DNA from: Taudactylus pleione
Taxonomy: Eukaryota > Chordata > Amphibia > Anura > Myobatrachidae
Length of the DNA: 64,000 nucleotides
Direction of reading: 5' to 3'
Assembly (NCBI GenBank): GCA_031769625.1
Contig: JAUIMM010001416.1
Span: 124,001 to 188,000 of the forward strand
The translations under genes were made by a program, and so were the position numbers. The notes under the pieces are model-generated. The model made no database searches, had not been told where the DNA came from, and saw only the letters and a program-made list of their open reading frames with translations. How positions within the stretch are numbered: the stretch's first letter is position 1; every line of letters begins with the position of its first letter. Below are positions 31,407 to 39,489 of the stretch, one piece after another.

Positions 31407-32478
31407 TAGTTTTAGTTGGTGCCCGGCCGGAGTCGGGTCACCCTGCGCAGTGGGGCTGCATAAGCAGCCCCTAAGCTTTATTTATTTATTTAAAAAAAAA
31501 AAAAAGAAGATAGAAGATTTATTATTTTATTTTTTACTCTTCAGAGCGGCAGCAAGGGACTGTCCATCTGGATGTCCACGCTGCAGCTCCACCAGCCCCG
31601 CTGGCGCTGCGACGCCGGTACTGTTCCGGGGATCGCAGCGGGACCCCGGAGTCAGTACTAGGGTGGCTCCGGGACCTCCCAAGGACTGCTGCCGGATTCT
31701 ACGGGGCCAGGTAAGCCGCGTGCAGCGCTTCGCGCTGTGCGCAGGGATTATGCAGTCTTGTAGCCGCCGGTCTCTGGGGACAGACCAGCGGCGCTAGTAG
31801 CGGCGGCGGGCTCCCCCTCTTCAGGCATACCCCGCGTGTCTGCTGACCTCCAGGGTGTAAGTACCGGCGGGGAACCGGCTTCCCTGGGGGTTTCATACTA
31901 GCAGGGGAGGCAGCCTTCCCTGATTCAGCGCTCCTCCCCTCAGCCCAGCTCGCCTTCTCTCAAGCGTGCTGGCGTCGCTGGGCTGTGCTCTCCTGGCCAC
32001 TCCTCCTCTGTGCTCTCCGGCGGCCATCTTCCAGGCAGCATCGCAGAGCTCCCAGGCAGTATCCAGTGGACCGGTCCCCCTGCGTACCTCTCCCCCTGCA
32101 AAGGACAGTGTTCGCAGCGCTATAGCCCTCCCAGACACTGAATCTGGGAGGTGATTGTAGCGGAAGGTGCAGTGAGTATAACTCCTCTGCATGGTATGTG
32201 ACTATTGCTAGTGCTGCTGTCTGTGATTATTTCTACTTACTGTCAGCTTTTTACCTATCCCTTTCCTTCTCCTACGGCCTGCAGGTGCGTGGGGGAGGGG
32301 TGTTCTTTCTGTGTACCTCACTTATATAGATCTACGTATTTGTGAGGTCCGTCACATACTGCGGTGTGCTCCTCAGTACCATATTGTGGGCTGCTTGGGT
32401 TGCATACTTGGGAGTGCGTGGGTGTTATACGCCTTACCTCGTTTCGGTGATACGCTTTTATTGCGAAAAGTTTGTGTC
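31407..32478 (+). other. DIRS 5' leader
   Basis: This is a GC-rich region between the left terminal repeat and the gag-like start, with an A14 run at about 31492-31505 after ATTTATTTATTT. Frames are open by chance, but none is recognisable. The promoter of the element probably lies in or near the terminal repeat and this leader, although no specific site can be assigned. Confidence 0.5.
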
Positions 32479-33135
32479 ATGTCTGATGAGGGGAATGAGC
32501 GCTCCGAGGCTCCTGTGTTGTTTTCCTGCCGACGCTGTTCGGCAGGGGTTGAGGCAGATTTGTCTCAAGACAGTCTGTGCGGGCGGTGCCAGCTGGTACC
32601 TGGTCCCTCTAAACCCCCGGTGGCGCAGGATCCTCCGTGGGCGATGTTTACGCAAGTCCTGACGTCGATCGTGGACCGGCTTGCGGTCCCGGCTGCGGCC
32701 CCTTCTAGGGCATTGCCCCAGCCTACCATGCCCCGTTCCCCGGGTGTGACTCGTCTGGTGCAGTCTCCTCCCAGGTCTCAGACTGTGGGTCGTTATGCGG
32801 GTTTGCCTGTATACGTGCAATCCCCCACGGTGCCGCAGCAGTCGATGGTACCTTTTCAGGGGTATCCTCAGGCGGCACCCCCTCCTTGGGTGGACGTTCT
32901 CTCCAGCTCCGTTCAGAGCCTGGCGGCTTCGTCATCGGCCTTTCAATCTATGTTGCACAGTGATTTACATCGAAAGTGGTCCCGCACTGATTATGTGATA
33001 GTGATCTTAAACCTGAGGTAGATATTCTTAATACTTATATAATATAATATAGCTTTTAAGCCTGTATGACTCCAATAGTTATTAGATGTTTCTAGTTTCC
33101 GGAGGTGCCCCCAGACTTAGTTGTTTCAATAGTAT

Positions 33136-33830
33136 ATTTCTCACAACAGAAGGGAAAAGGGAAAGGAAGCAACTGTTTCTGGTCTGGTGCACTAACAGGC
33201 TTACACATATATAAATCTTATCTCCTCAAGAAATTAAATTAAGATATAACTTTTATTAGGTATTAATAAAATATGATGTGTCCAATATAGTCAAATAAAG
33301 GCGAAATATAAAATAAAGTAAAGTAAGGTAAGAGAAAGTAGGATATATTGAAAATAGGTTATTAAAACACCTCCTGTGTCTGCCGGATATAAATAACCAC
33401 GATTTTTATACTCTGCATATGGATGGCACAATCGTGATTGAATGCATAGATCTGCGATATATAAATGTCTCTATGAATATAAGTGCACAGGCCCCACCCT
33501 ATATCTTAAATAGTATTACTCATTGTCCTAAATGAATGGTTATATTGAATTCGGCCGGAGTGTCTTGATATTGTGGAAAAAATTCTCACAAAGTACTTGG
33601 TGTCCTGTATATATTTTTAATTAGATACAATGTTTTATGTAAGTCGACACCAAGTATCTAGTTTGCCGTGTGAGGACTCAGATACATTAGGATATATAGT
33701 TGTTATGATTCTCATATATCATGACACTATCTGAGCCAGATGTAATAATAAGGGGTAACCGCACAGAAATCCCCCACACTTATGCACCCCTCAAAACATT
33801 GGATAATGATCTCTTAATGAGGCACATAAA
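33136..33830 (+). repeat. Left arm of the foldback inverted repeat
   Basis: It begins ATTTCTCACAACAGAAG and ends GAGGCACATAAA. It is the reverse complement of 34147-34852 at near identity, apart from the CT-rich length difference near the outer end. The length is 695 bp. Confidence 0.9.
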
Positions 33831-34146
33831 AGGCAGCCCGTGGCGAAACGCGCATCGGCGTTCCCTGCATGCTGCCGGATACCGCACTATCATATGCGGG
33901 ATTGTATATCACTTTACCCAATTCCGGGACAGTGATTTAAGCATTATAAAAAATATATAACTCTGCAATACTGCTATTAGCAACGATGCGGCACATCCAT
34001 ATGAATTAAGGATTCACAGTCATACGTGCAGCATATTTCCTCCCCTCTGAGTATTCTCAATATTGGTGGAATTTATAAAGCAGATATAAGAGCGACTGTG
34101 ACTCTCTGCCTAATATTATTCCGCAATCTATTAATATGTATAGATA

Positions 34147-34852
34147 TTTATGTGCCTCATTAAGAGATCATTATCCAATGTTTTGAGGGGTGCATAAGTG
34201 TGGGGGATTTCTGTGCGGTTACCCCTTATTATTACATCTGGCTCAGATAGTGTCATGATATATGAGAATCATAACAACTATATATCCTAATGTATCTGAG
34301 TCCTCACACGGCAAACTAGATACTTGGTGTCGACTTACATAAAACATTGTATCTAATTAAAAATATATACAGGACACCAAGTACTTTGTGAGAATTTTTT
34401 CCACAATATCAAGACACTCCGGCCGAATTCAATATAACCATTCATTTAGGACAATGAGTAATACTATTTAAGATATAGGGTGGGGCCTGTGCACTTATAT
34501 TCATAGAGACATTTATATATCGCAGATCTATGCATTCAATCACGATTGTGCCATCCATATGCAGAGTATAAAAATTGTGGTTATTTATATCCGGCAGACA
34601 CAGGAGGTGTTTTAATAACCTATTTTCAATATATCCTACTTTCTCTTACCTTACTTTACTTTATTTTATATTTCGCCTTTATTTGACTATATTGGACACA
34701 TCATATTTTATTAATACCTAATAAAAGTTATATCTTAATTTAATTTCTTGAGGAGATAAGATTTATATATGTGTAAGCCTGTTAGTGCACCAGACCAGAA
34801 ACAGTTGCTTCCTTTCCCTTTTCTTTTCCCTTTTCTCTTCTGTTGTGAGAAA
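34147..34852 (-). repeat. Right arm of the foldback inverted repeat
   Basis: It begins TTTATGTGCCTCATTAAGAG and ends CTTCTGTTGTGAGAAA against the right target duplication. The length is about 706 bp, slightly more than the left arm because of an extra pyrimidine stretch near 34820-34840. Confidence 0.9.
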
Positions 34853-35817
34853 TATGTTGCACAGTGATTTGCCCCCACGGGCGTCCAAGCGACCCGTTCC
34901 GGCTTCACTGGCGACTCAGTTCACGGACACGGACGTGTCTTCGGATGACGGGGAGATCCATGAAGACTCTGACTCGGATGCCGGGGCCCAGAAGGTGGAG
35001 GCTAAGTCCTCCATCAATGTGCCGGTGTTGGTTAGGGCGGTGCGGGCCATCCTTCATATTGAGGAGGATGTGCCGGCTCCCAGGTCGAAGTACCCTAACT
35101 TTAAAAAGGCCAAGGTGACTTCGACGGTTTTTCCCCTGTCTGATCAGTTAACAGATCATATGGCGGGGGCCTGGCAGTTGCCCAGCAAGAGGTTCCAACC
35201 GCAGAAGCGGTTGGCTTCGAACTATCCATTTCCGGAGGCTCATTGCAGGAAGTGGGAAACTCCGCCTGCGGTGGATTCCCACGTTACCCGCTTGATTAAA
35301 AGCGCTACTCTGCCTTTGCCGTCGATCTCCTCCCTGAAAGATCCCACGGATAGGAAAGTGGAGACTTGTTTAAAGTCTATCTACTCTCTCTCGGGGGCAG
35401 TGGCCCGTCCGTCCATGGCCATCTCTTAGGTGGCTAAGGCCATCGAGAGCTGGGCCAATGCTTTGGAGGATACCTTTCCGGAGGATTCTCTGGAGATCCA
35501 GAGAGCGTTGATAGGCCAAATGAGGGATGCGGCTTCCTACATTGGAGAAGCATCGTTAGATGCAAGCCTGCTGACCTCTCGGGTGTCGGCTGCAGCGGTG
35601 TCGGCACGCCGGTCCTTGTGGCTGAGATCTTGGAGAGCTGACGCTGATTCCAAGAAGGGACTGGAGGCCTTAACTTTTAATGGGGAGTTGCTTTTTGGTC
35701 CAGACTTGGACAAAATTGTAGACACTCTGGCTAAGTCTAAGTCAGCCTTTCTCCCTTCGGCTTCTGCACCTACCAAGGTACGGAGCTCTGCTTTTCGGTC
35801 CTTTCGGGTTCAGGGCA

Positions 35818-37839
35818 ATGCCAAAGGTCAGTCTTTCCCGAGGCAGTCGACGTCCAAGGCCGCTTCTAAGCCCAAGAAGCAGGCCTGGAGTGCCAGGCGT
35901 CCTTCTTCCAAACAGGAAGATAAACCTTCTGCCTGATGGGACGGGCCTCCCTCTGGGGGACCCCAGAGTGGGAGGCCGACTTCTTCTATTTGCCCAGTGC
36001 TGGCACAATACCACCACGGATGCCTGGGTTCGAGAAGTGGTCTCCCAGGGGTACGCCCTGTCTTTTCGGCACAGACCGCCCCACCAGTTTTTCTGCACGA
36101 GTCCTTCTCAGGATACGACCAAGTCTTTACAGATTCAGGAAGCTATAGAGTCCTTGCTGACAGCAGGGGTCATTGTTCCCGTTCCTCAATTACAACGAGG
36201 GACGGGGTACTATTCTTCTCTGTTTCTGGTGCGGAAACCCAATGGTTCTCATCGCCCTATCCTCAACTTGAAGTTTCTGAACAAATTCTTCAGAGTTCCC
36301 AAGTTCAGGATGGAAACGTTACGTTCCATCATTCTGGCGATGGAACCGGGGGATTACATGGTGTCCCTGGATATCCAGGACGCCTACCTCCATGTTCCGA
36401 TAGCACCTTCGCACCAGCGGTATCTGAGGTTCGCTATCCTTCAACACCATTACCAGTTCAGGGCACTACCCTTTGGTCTCTCCACGGCACCGAGGGTGTT
36501 CACGAAGATTATGGCGGTCATGGCCGCACATCTTCGGAACCAGAATGTACGGCTACTACCGTATCTGGACGACCTCCTGTTGCTGGCGAGTTCCCCGGAG
36601 GTACTGCTTCAACATCTCCACTTGACGGTCGCTTGCCTGCAAGCGCACGGGTGGCTGATAAATTGGAAAAAGTCCTCCCTGATTCCATCTCAGCGGATGG
36701 TTCATTTGGGAGCCCTGCTGGATTCTCGTCAGCAAAGGATCTTCCTGACCCCGGAGAAGGTCTCCTCCCTGCAGCTGAGGATACACAGTTGCCTGAGCAG
36801 TTGCCGCTTGTCGGTCCATTCGGCTATGAGGGTTTTGGGCTCCATGGTGTCAACATTCGACATGGTGGAATTTGCCCAGTTCCATTCCCGGCCCCTGCAG
36901 GGGCTGATTCTATCGGAATGGAACGGGTTACCTCACCGGATCCGCTCTCAGTTGCTGGTGTTGTCCCCGGAGGTTCGGCAGTCTTTGGCTTGGTGGCTTC
37001 AGACAGCTCATCTGGTCGAGGGGCGCCCCTTTTGGATCCCGGACTGGGTCCTGCTCACAACGGATGCCAGTCTTCGGGGTTGGGGGGCAGTGACCGGCTC
37101 GTTGTCACTTCAGGGTCGTTGGTCTGCGGAAAAAGCTCTTCTTCCCATCAACATTCTGGAACTGCGGGCAGTTTATCGGGCCCTGCAGTCGTCCGGTCCC
37201 GCTCTTCATGGAAGGGCGGTTCAGGTGCAGTCCGACAACGCCACCACGGTGGCGTATATCAACCACCAAGGAGGAACTCGCAGTCGGGCAGCGATGTCGG
37301 AGGTGTCTCGCATCCTTGCTTGGGCGGAGTGTCTCATTCCAGTGATCTCGGCAGTCTTCATTCCCGGAGTCCTCAATTGGGAGGCGGACTTCCTCAGCCG
37401 TCACGACGTGCATCCCGGGGAATGGTCGCTTCACCCAGAGGTGTTTCAGCTACTCGTGGACAGGTGGGGGCTGCCGGAGCTGGACTTTATGGCCTCCCGT
37501 CACAATCACAAGTTGCCCGTTTACGGGTCAAGGACAAGAGACGCAGGCGCATGTCTGGTAGACGCGCTGTCGGTGAAATGGACGTTTCACCTGGCGTATC
37601 TGTTTCCTCCGATAATACTTCCTCGGGTTCTGCGGAAATTCAAGCAGGACGGCGGCACGTTCGTGCTGGTTGCTCCGGCGTGGCCCAGACGTCCTTGGTA
37701 CTCCGATCTGAGGTGTCTCTCCATCGACGCTCCGTACCTTCTTCCTCAGCGTCGGGACCTGTTGTCTCAAGGGCCCTGCCTTTACCCGGATCTGGGTCGG
37801 CTGTCTTTGACGGCGTGGCTCTTGAGACAGCCGTCTTGA
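35818..37839 (+). CDS. DIRS reverse transcriptase-RNase H polyprotein
   Basis: This 673-codon frame copies element RNA into DNA. The RT core shows NGSHRPILNLKFLN, then LDIQDAYLHV with the first catalytic Asp at residue 185, then ALPFGLSTAPRVFTK, then YLDD at residues 249-252. RNase H follows with TTDAS (Asp416), ILELRA (Glu448), SDNATT (Asp473) and WEADFLSR (Asp524), a full set of acidic residues. The C-terminal 130 or so residues contain FMASRHNHKLP, FPPIILPRVL and APAWPRRPWY, a conserved tail of DIRS-type polyproteins to which I assign no activity. The first ATG in frame is at 35818, overlapping the gag end by 119 nt in another frame, so translation may need reinitiation or frameshifting; the true start is uncertain. 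No stop or frameshift is visible, so the enzyme looks intact. Confidence 0.93.
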   Translation: MPKVSLSRGSRRPRPLLSPRSRPGVPGVLLPNRKINLLPDGTGLPLGDPRVGGRLLLFAQCWHNTTTDAWVREVVSQGYALSFRHRPPHQFFCTSPSQDTTKSLQIQEAIESLLTAGVIVPVPQLQRGTGYYSSLFLVRKPNGSHRPILNLKFLNKFFRVPKFRMETLRSIILAMEPGDYMVSLDIQDAYLHVPIAPSHQRYLRFAILQHHYQFRALPFGLSTAPRVFTKIMAVMAAHLRNQNVRLLPYLDDLLLLASSPEVLLQHLHLTVACLQAHGWLINWKKSSLIPSQRMVHLGALLDSRQQRIFLTPEKVSSLQLRIHSCLSSCRLSVHSAMRVLGSMVSTFDMVEFAQFHSRPLQGLILSEWNGLPHRIRSQLLVLSPEVRQSLAWWLQTAHLVEGRPFWIPDWVLLTTDASLRGWGAVTGSLSLQGRWSAEKALLPINILELRAVYRALQSSGPALHGRAVQVQSDNATTVAYINHQGGTRSRAAMSEVSRILAWAECLIPVISAVFIPGVLNWEADFLSRHDVHPGEWSLHPEVFQLLVDRWGLPELDFMASRHNHKLPVYGSRTRDAGACLVDALSVKWTFHLAYLFPPIILPRVLRKFKQDGGTFVLVAPAWPRRPWYSDLRCLSIDAPYLLPQRRDLLSQGPCLYPDLGRLSLTAWLLRQPS

Positions 37840-38855
37840 GGTCTAGGGGTTTCTCCAGTTCGGTCATTGGTACCATGCTTAGGGCACGCAAGAATGCCTC
37901 CGCACGGATTTACCACAGGGTGTGGCGCACTTACTTTCAGTGGTGTGAATCCAGAAACTATGATCCTCAGGTGTTCCGGGTTTCCAGAATCTTGGAGTTC
38001 CTTCAATCAGGTTTGGACCTCGGCTTACGCCTGGCCTCTCTGAAGGTTCATGTGTCTGCTTTGTCCGTGTGGTTTCAGCGACGGATTGCTACACTACCGG
38101 ATGTTCACACCTTTTTCCAGGGTGTTCTCAGGATCCAGCCTCCCTTCGTGCCTCCTGTGGCTCCTTGGGACTTGGCGGTGGTGCTACGGGTCTTGCAGGG
38201 TCCTCCTTTTGAGCCTCTTGAGGTGGTGGACCTCAAGTGGCTGACGTTCAAGACCGTTTTTCTCCTAGCAATTGCTTCTGCCAGGAGGGTGTCAGAGTTG
38301 GGGGCGCTTTCCTGTCGCCCCCCTTTTCTGATTTTTCATCAGGACAGAGCGGTGCTCCGCTCTCGTCCTGAGTTTTTGCCCAAAGTGGTCTCAAAGTTCC
38401 ACATTAATCAGGAACTTGTTGTGCCAGCTTTTCAGTCACCTGATCTTTCAGCTGGTGAGGCTTCCTTAGATGTAGTCCGGGCACTTAGAATCTATGTGGA
38501 TCGGACTGCTTCGGTTAGGAAGTCGGATTCTTTGTTTGTCCTCTTCGGTTTTCACAAGAGGGGTTGGCCTGCCATCAAGCAAACGTTAGCCCGTTGGCTT
38601 CGTTCCGTTATTTGTGAGGCTTATGCACAGGAGGGTTTACCTGTGCCAGCCTCTGTTAAGGCTCATTCCACTCGTTCTGTGGGTCCCTCTTGGGCTGCTA
38701 GACGTGGCGCCTCCGCTGTTCAGCTGTGTAAGGCGGCCACTTGGTCTTCAATTCAAACGTTTTTGAGGTTCTATGCGTTTGACACCTTCGCCTCTCAGGA
38801 TGCATCCTTTGGGCGCCGGGTACTCATTTCAGCACAGGAGCGTCCCCGCCTTTAG
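37551..38855 (+). CDS. DIRS tyrosine recombinase
   Basis: This 434-codon frame encodes the integrase-like enzyme that would insert the circular DNA copy without a target duplication. The catalytic set is visible: Arg246 in SARRVSEL, His372 and Arg375 in KAHSTR, Trp398 in ATWSS and the nucleophile Tyr408 in RFYAFD. The spacing from the His-x-x-Arg box to Tyr fits the family. A helical N-terminal core-binding region (about 110-200, with ARIYHRVWRTYFQWC) precedes the catalytic domain. I chose the ATG at 37551 because it lies just before the recombinase-like part and overlaps the RT frame by 289 nt. The same frame is open far upstream to 35997, so a longer product cannot be excluded. It ends 24 bp before the internal complementary region. 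Confidence 0.9.
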   Translation: MSGRRAVGEMDVSPGVSVSSDNTSSGSAEIQAGRRHVRAGCSGVAQTSLVLRSEVSLHRRSVPSSSASGPVVSRALPLPGSGSAVFDGVALETAVLRSRGFSSSVIGTMLRARKNASARIYHRVWRTYFQWCESRNYDPQVFRVSRILEFLQSGLDLGLRLASLKVHVSALSVWFQRRIATLPDVHTFFQGVLRIQPPFVPPVAPWDLAVVLRVLQGPPFEPLEVVDLKWLTFKTVFLLAIASARRVSELGALSCRPPFLIFHQDRAVLRSRPEFLPKVVSKFHINQELVVPAFQSPDLSAGEASLDVVRALRIYVDRTASVRKSDSLFVLFGFHKRGWPAIKQTLARWLRSVICEAYAQEGLPVPASVKAHSTRSVGPSWAARRGASAVQLCKAATWSSIQTFLRFYAFDTFASQDASFGRRVLISAQERPRL

Positions 38856-38878
38856 TTGAACTGCTTTGGGACATCCCC

Positions 38879-38988
38879 AAGGTCAACCCTGTGGACCCCC
38901 TATGGACCCTGAAGTAGAAAACAAGAGATATGGTAAGAACTTACCTTTGTTATCTCTGTTTCTACGAAGTCCATAGGGTCCACAGGGC
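38879..38988. repeat. Internal complementary region of the DIRS element
   Basis: The first part, CCAAGGTCAACCCTGTGGAC through CCCTGAAGTA, is the complement of the left end (31258-31297). After a short GAAA junction the second part, AACAAGAGATATGGTAAGAA onward to about 38988, is the complement of the right end (39250-39323). Such a joint region is diagnostic of DIRS1-type elements and is thought to template the ends during circle formation. Confidence 0.92.
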
Positions 38989-39137
38989 GCCCACCCTGAT
39001 GCACCTGGCTTCAAATGGGCTGTGTGGCTGGTCACCGGTTTTCCGTCTCCCATTTCTGTGAGTATGGTTTCTTGTGTGTTCCAGTCTTCCTTCTCTCTGT
39101 TTAGTCTCCTCCTCCGGCCTTAGCTGCTTACCAACTG
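38989..39137 (+). other. DIRS 3' spacer between ICR and right terminal repeat
   Basis: This 149-bp non-coding stretch is pyrimidine-rich, with no recognisable motif beyond its position in the element. Confidence 0.6.
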
Positions 39138-39323
39138 AGGTGCCTGTGGCCGGGGGTGGGGTATAGAGGAGGACGGACCCAAGTGCATCCTGGGAGCAGC
39201 AAAGCTTTAACTGCGTGGTGCCCGTGGATCCAGATCCAGCTATACCCCAAGGTCAACCCTGTGGACCCTATGGACTTCGTAGAAACAGAGATAACAAAGG
39301 TAAGTTCTTACCATATCTCTTGT
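39138..39323 (-). repeat. Right inverted terminal repeat of the DIRS element
   Basis: It begins AGGTGCCTGTGGCCGGGGG and pairs with 31268-31406. Beyond the shared part it carries a right-end extension (CTTCGTAGAAACAGAGATAA through ATATCTCTTGTT) that pairs only with the internal complementary region. The extension includes a self-complementary GGTAAGTTCTTACC. Confidence 0.9.
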
Positions 39324-39489
39324 TATATATGCGGCTTTTACAGCAAGATATTACTATTAATAATATACACATTACATTTGTTGTTCCCTAGAGAACATCT
39401 GCAAAGATCAACTGGTATTTATCACGGTGGGCATAGATGTTTTCTACAACTTCTTGATGCTAGTATATAGTTGCATTTGGTAATATTAT
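39324..39489. other. Short flank between the DIRS element and the LINE
   Basis: This is AT-rich sequence with no coding frame. AATATACACAT at 39362-39372 recurs at 42876-42886 just beyond the LINE and may be a target duplication. TAATATTA at about 39481 and 42863 is a weaker alternative. Confidence 0.4.

Larger units (their letters stand above)
32967..34852. mobile_element. Nested foldback element in DIRS gag
   Basis: The insertion is bounded by an 18-bp direct repeat (TATGTTGCACAGTGATTT at 32949-32966 and 34853-34870). About 170 bp of unique sequence on the left is followed by a long inverted repeat: left arm 33136-33830, loop 33831-34146, right arm 34147-34852. The arms are almost identical. 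The main difference I see is about 12 bp of extra CT-rich sequence in the right arm near its outer end, plus a G/A change near 33400. There is no protein-coding frame. The long target duplication suits target-primed retrotransposition. The loop carries GGCGAAACGCGC (33843-33854), which recalls the downstream half of hammerhead motifs in Penelope-like elements, so a non-autonomous Penelope-type insertion with inverted pseudo-LTRs is my best guess. A foldback DNA transposon remains possible. Confidence 0.75.
32479..35936 (+). pseudogene. DIRS gag-like ORF, split by a foldback insertion and an internal stop
   Basis: The likely start is the ATG at 32479 (MSDEGNERSEA). Shortly after it come two CxxC pairs (SCRRC and LCGRC), a zinc-ribbon-like arrangement. 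A Pro/Ser-rich middle leads to MLHSDL, where a 1.9-kb element has inserted with an 18-bp target duplication (32949-32966 and 34853-34870). On the far side the same frame resumes at 34854. An acidic stretch (SSDDGEIHEDSDSD) follows, then a region with QLPSKRF and PFPEAH, and a Lys/Ser-rich basic tail ending at the TGA at 35934-35936. A TAG at 35427-35429 interrupts the frame, and the protein resemblance continues directly after it. Without the insertion the two parts are in phase, giving about 517 codons. The product would be a nucleic-acid-binding structural protein by analogy with other DIRS elements; this copy cannot make it intact. Confidence 0.8.
31258..39323 (+). mobile_element. DIRS-like tyrosine-recombinase retrotransposon
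   Basis: The architecture is that of DIRS1-type elements. Inverted terminal repeats flank a gag-like ORF, an RT-RNase H ORF and a tyrosine recombinase ORF. Near the right end an internal complementary region (38879-38988) joins the complement of the left end to the complement of the right end, as expected if a circular intermediate is completed from it. No target-site duplication is seen: the left flank reads ATGAAAAT and the right flank ATATATGC. This fits recombinase-mediated integration rather than an integrase. The length is about 8.07 kb including a nested 1.9-kb insertion, so about 6.16 kb without it. RT and recombinase frames are open but gag is broken, so this copy could move only with help. 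Confidence 0.93.

Noticed and set aside
32311..33021. A complete 236-codon protein at the left part of gag
   Set aside because: Its last residues after MLHSDL come from the inserted foldback element, and its first ATG lies in the element leader. The real gag-like frame continues after 34854.
33721..33960. Small 79-codon frame in the foldback element
   Set aside because: It spans the arm and the loop, has no recognisable domain, and most of it has an inverted copy on the other arm.
35997..37550. The N-terminal half of the 952-codon frame as a separate protein
   Set aside because: It overlaps RT-RNase H in another frame and shows no recognisable domain. I keep only the recombinase part from 37551 and leave the upstream frame as an open question.
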